A stretch of DNA of 6,349 nucleotides, taken from positions 1 to 6,349 of the forward strand of contig JAGRKQ010000078.1 of the NCBI GenBank assembly GCA_020442235.1, written 5' to 3'. The translations under genes were made by a program, and so were the position numbers. The stretch's first letter is position 1. Each line of letters begins with the position of its first letter. Positions 4,910 to 6,349 of this stretch are shown piece by piece. The notes under the pieces were generated by a model. The model saw nothing but the letters and a program-made list of their open reading frames with translations, made no database searches and was not told the origin of the DNA. The DNA is from Hyphomicrobiaceae bacterium. Lineage in GTDB: Bacteria > Pseudomonadota > Alphaproteobacteria > Rhizobiales > MH13.

Positions 4910-6349
4910 TCAGGCCGCCGTCGCCTCCCGGTCCACCACCTTCACGATGTCGGCCATGATCTGGTTGAGGCGGAAATCCTTCGGCGTATAGACCGCAGCG
5001 ACGCCCATCGCCTTCAGCTGCGCCTCGTCATCCGGCGGAATGATGCCGCCGACGACGACCGGAACGTCGCTCATGCCCTCGGCGCGCATGCGCTCCATCA
5101 CGTCGCCGACGAGCTGGAGATGGCTGCCGGAGAGGATGGAAAGCCCGACGATGTGAACGCCCTCCTCGAGCGCGGCATTGACGATCTCGGCCGGCGTCAG
5201 GCGGATGCCCTCATAGACGACCTCCATGCCGGCATCGCGCGCCCGGACGGCGATCTGTTCGGCGCCGTTGGAATGCCCGTCGAGGCCCGGCTTGCCGACG
5301 AGGATCTTGAGGCGCCGGCCGAGCTTGCCGGAAACCGCCTCGACGGCCGCGCGCACATCGCCGAGGTCTTCCGCATCCTGCCGGGCGCTGCGTCCGACGC
5401 CGGTCGGGGCACGATATTCGCCGAAGACGTCGCGCAGCACCGCGCCCCATTCGCCGGTGGTGACGCCGGCCTTGGCTGCCGCAATCGACGGCTCCATGAC
5501 GTTGCGCCCTTCGCGCGCCGCGCTCTCAAGCGCTTCAAGCGCGGCCTTCACCGCCGCGTCGTCGCGCGCTTCCCGCCAGGCGGCCAGCCGCTCCACGGCC
5601 TCGCGCTCGACATGATCGGGCACGGTGAGAATGGCGTTCTCGCCCGTTGCCAGCGGCGAGGGCTCGCTTTCGGTGAAGCGGTTGACGCCGACGACGGTGA
5701 TGTCGCCGCGCTCGATGGCTTCCAGACGCGCCGTATTCGACTGGACAAGCGCCTGCTTCATGTAGCTGGTCTCGATGGCCGACACCGCGCCGCCCATCTC
5801 CTCGATGCGGGCAAGCTCGCCGCGCGCGGCCTCTTTCAGCGCTTCGGTCTTGCGGTCCATCTCCACCGAGCCGTCGAAAATGTCGGCATATTCGAGAAGA
5901 TCGGTCTCATAGGCGAGGATCTGCTGCATGCGCAGAGACCACTGCTGGTCGAAGGGTCGCGGCAGGCCGAGCGCCTCGTTCCAGGCCGGAAGCTGCACGG
6001 CGCGGGCCCGCGCCTTCTTGGAAAGGACGACGGCCAGCATCTCGATGAGGATGCGGGCGACGTTGTTTTCCGGCTGGCTTTCGGTAAGGCCGAGCGAATT
6101 GACCTGCACCCCGTAGCGGAAGCGCCGGTAGCGCTCGTCCTCGATGCCGTAGCGGGTCTGGCAGATCTCGTCCCAAAGGTCGACGAAGGCGCGCATCTTG
6201 CAGACTTCGGTGAGGAAGCGCATGCCGGCATTGACGAAGAAGGAAATGCGCCCGGCGGCGATGGCAAAATCGGCTTCCGGCACGGCGCCGGAGGCCTTGA
6301 CCGTATCGAGAACGGCAATCGCGGTGGCGAGCGCGAAGGCGAGTTCCTG
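4910..6349 (-). CDS. ecm: Ethylmalonyl-CoA mutase, coenzyme B12-dependent (5' end outside window)
   Basis: Converts (2R)-ethylmalonyl-CoA to (2S)-methylsuccinyl-CoA with adenosylcobalamin, a key step of the ethylmalonyl-CoA pathway of acetyl-CoA assimilation; the name meaA is also used. The frame stays open to the right edge (it begins QELAFALATAIAVLDTVKAS), giving 479 C-terminal residues; full-length relatives have roughly 650-700, so about one third is missing. The GTG at 6281-6283 is internal, not a start. Residues 80-160 contain FRYGVQVNSLGLTESQPENN, KARARAVQLPAWNEALGLPR and DQQWSLRMQQILAYETDLLE. In methylmalonyl-CoA mutases the first segment has HCQTSG instead, so the ethylmalonyl type is favoured. 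The C-terminal cobalamin domain (about 347-479) has GLDGHSNG (355-362) with the DxHxxG motif Asp357, His359 and Gly362 (His359 is the cobalt ligand), SILSGSH (404-410) and VVVGGIIPP (431-439). The stop codon lies 71 bp before the small gene. The hairpin GCCAA/TTGGC (4887-4904) after it has no U run. Confidence 0.94.
   Translation of the reverse strand, partial: QELAFALATAIAVLDTVKASGAVPEADFAIAAGRISFFVNAGMRFLTEVCKMRAFVDLWDEICQTRYGIEDERYRRFRYGVQVNSLGLTESQPENNVARILIEMLAVVLSKKARARAVQLPAWNEALGLPRPFDQQWSLRMQQILAYETDLLEYADIFDGSVEMDRKTEALKEAARGELARIEEMGGAVSAIETSYMKQALVQSNTARLEAIERGDITVVGVNRFTESEPSPLATGENAILTVPDHVEREAVERLAAWREARDDAAVKAALEALESAAREGRNVMEPSIAAAKAGVTTGEWGAVLRDVFGEYRAPTGVGRSARQDAEDLGDVRAAVEAVSGKLGRRLKILVGKPGLDGHSNGAEQIAVRARDAGMEVVYEGIRLTPAEIVNAALEEGVHIVGLSILSGSHLQLVGDVMERMRAEGMSDVPVVVGGIIPPDDEAQLKAMGVAAVYTPKDFRLNQIMADIVKVVDREATAA

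Noticed and set aside
6281..6283. GTG as the start codon of the mutase
   Set aside because: The frame continues upstream to the window edge with residues that fit the mutase family, and the family's N-terminal third is missing, so the true start is outside.

Overview
The window is a GC-rich bacterial chromosome segment with five recognisable protein genes, one probable small hypothetical gene and one repeat-rich intergenic region. An ethylmalonyl-CoA mutase, a catalytic-core-only GluQ-type tRNA-modifying synthetase, a short AlkA-type glycosylase and a membrane-free chemoreceptor together suggest an alphaproteobacterium, probably Hyphomicrobiales (Rhizobiales). This placement is inferred from protein resemblance and base composition; there is no rRNA or other direct marker.

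Layout, left to right. Positions 20-45 hold a strong intrinsic terminator that closes the minus-strand gene at 78-1433, a soluble methyl-accepting chemotaxis protein with a C-terminal zinc-binding CZB domain. Upstream of it on the same strand, 69 bp away, is a short AlkA-type 3-methyladenine DNA glycosylase (1503-2144). A 75-bp gap (2145-2219) separates that gene from the divergent plus-strand glutamyl-Q tRNA(Asp) synthetase gene (2220-3074). Then comes a 467-bp non-coding stretch (3075-3541) full of palindromic and direct repeats. Beyond it, three minus-strand genes lie head to tail: an AEC-family permease (3542-4486), a 73-codon small gene (4617-4838) and the 3' two thirds of an ethylmalonyl-CoA mutase gene (4910-6349), which runs off the right edge.

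The genes do not form one pathway. The mutase belongs to central carbon metabolism (the ethylmalonyl-CoA route of acetyl-CoA assimilation). The glycosylase repairs alkylated DNA, the synthetase modifies a tRNA anticodon, the chemoreceptor feeds a chemotaxis array, and the permease probably exports or imports an organic anion. The permease has its own operator-like palindrome just upstream of its start, so it may be regulated separately from the mutase.

The most unusual feature is in 3075-3541. Two 50-bp elements share an almost identical core, but their outer arms differ by three base-pair changes that are compensatory on both sides, so the stem is kept while its sequence changes. One of the two sits inside one copy of a duplicated block whose other copy lacks it, which looks like insertion or excision of a small structured mobile element. 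I found no CRISPR array, tRNA, rRNA, transposase or defence system.
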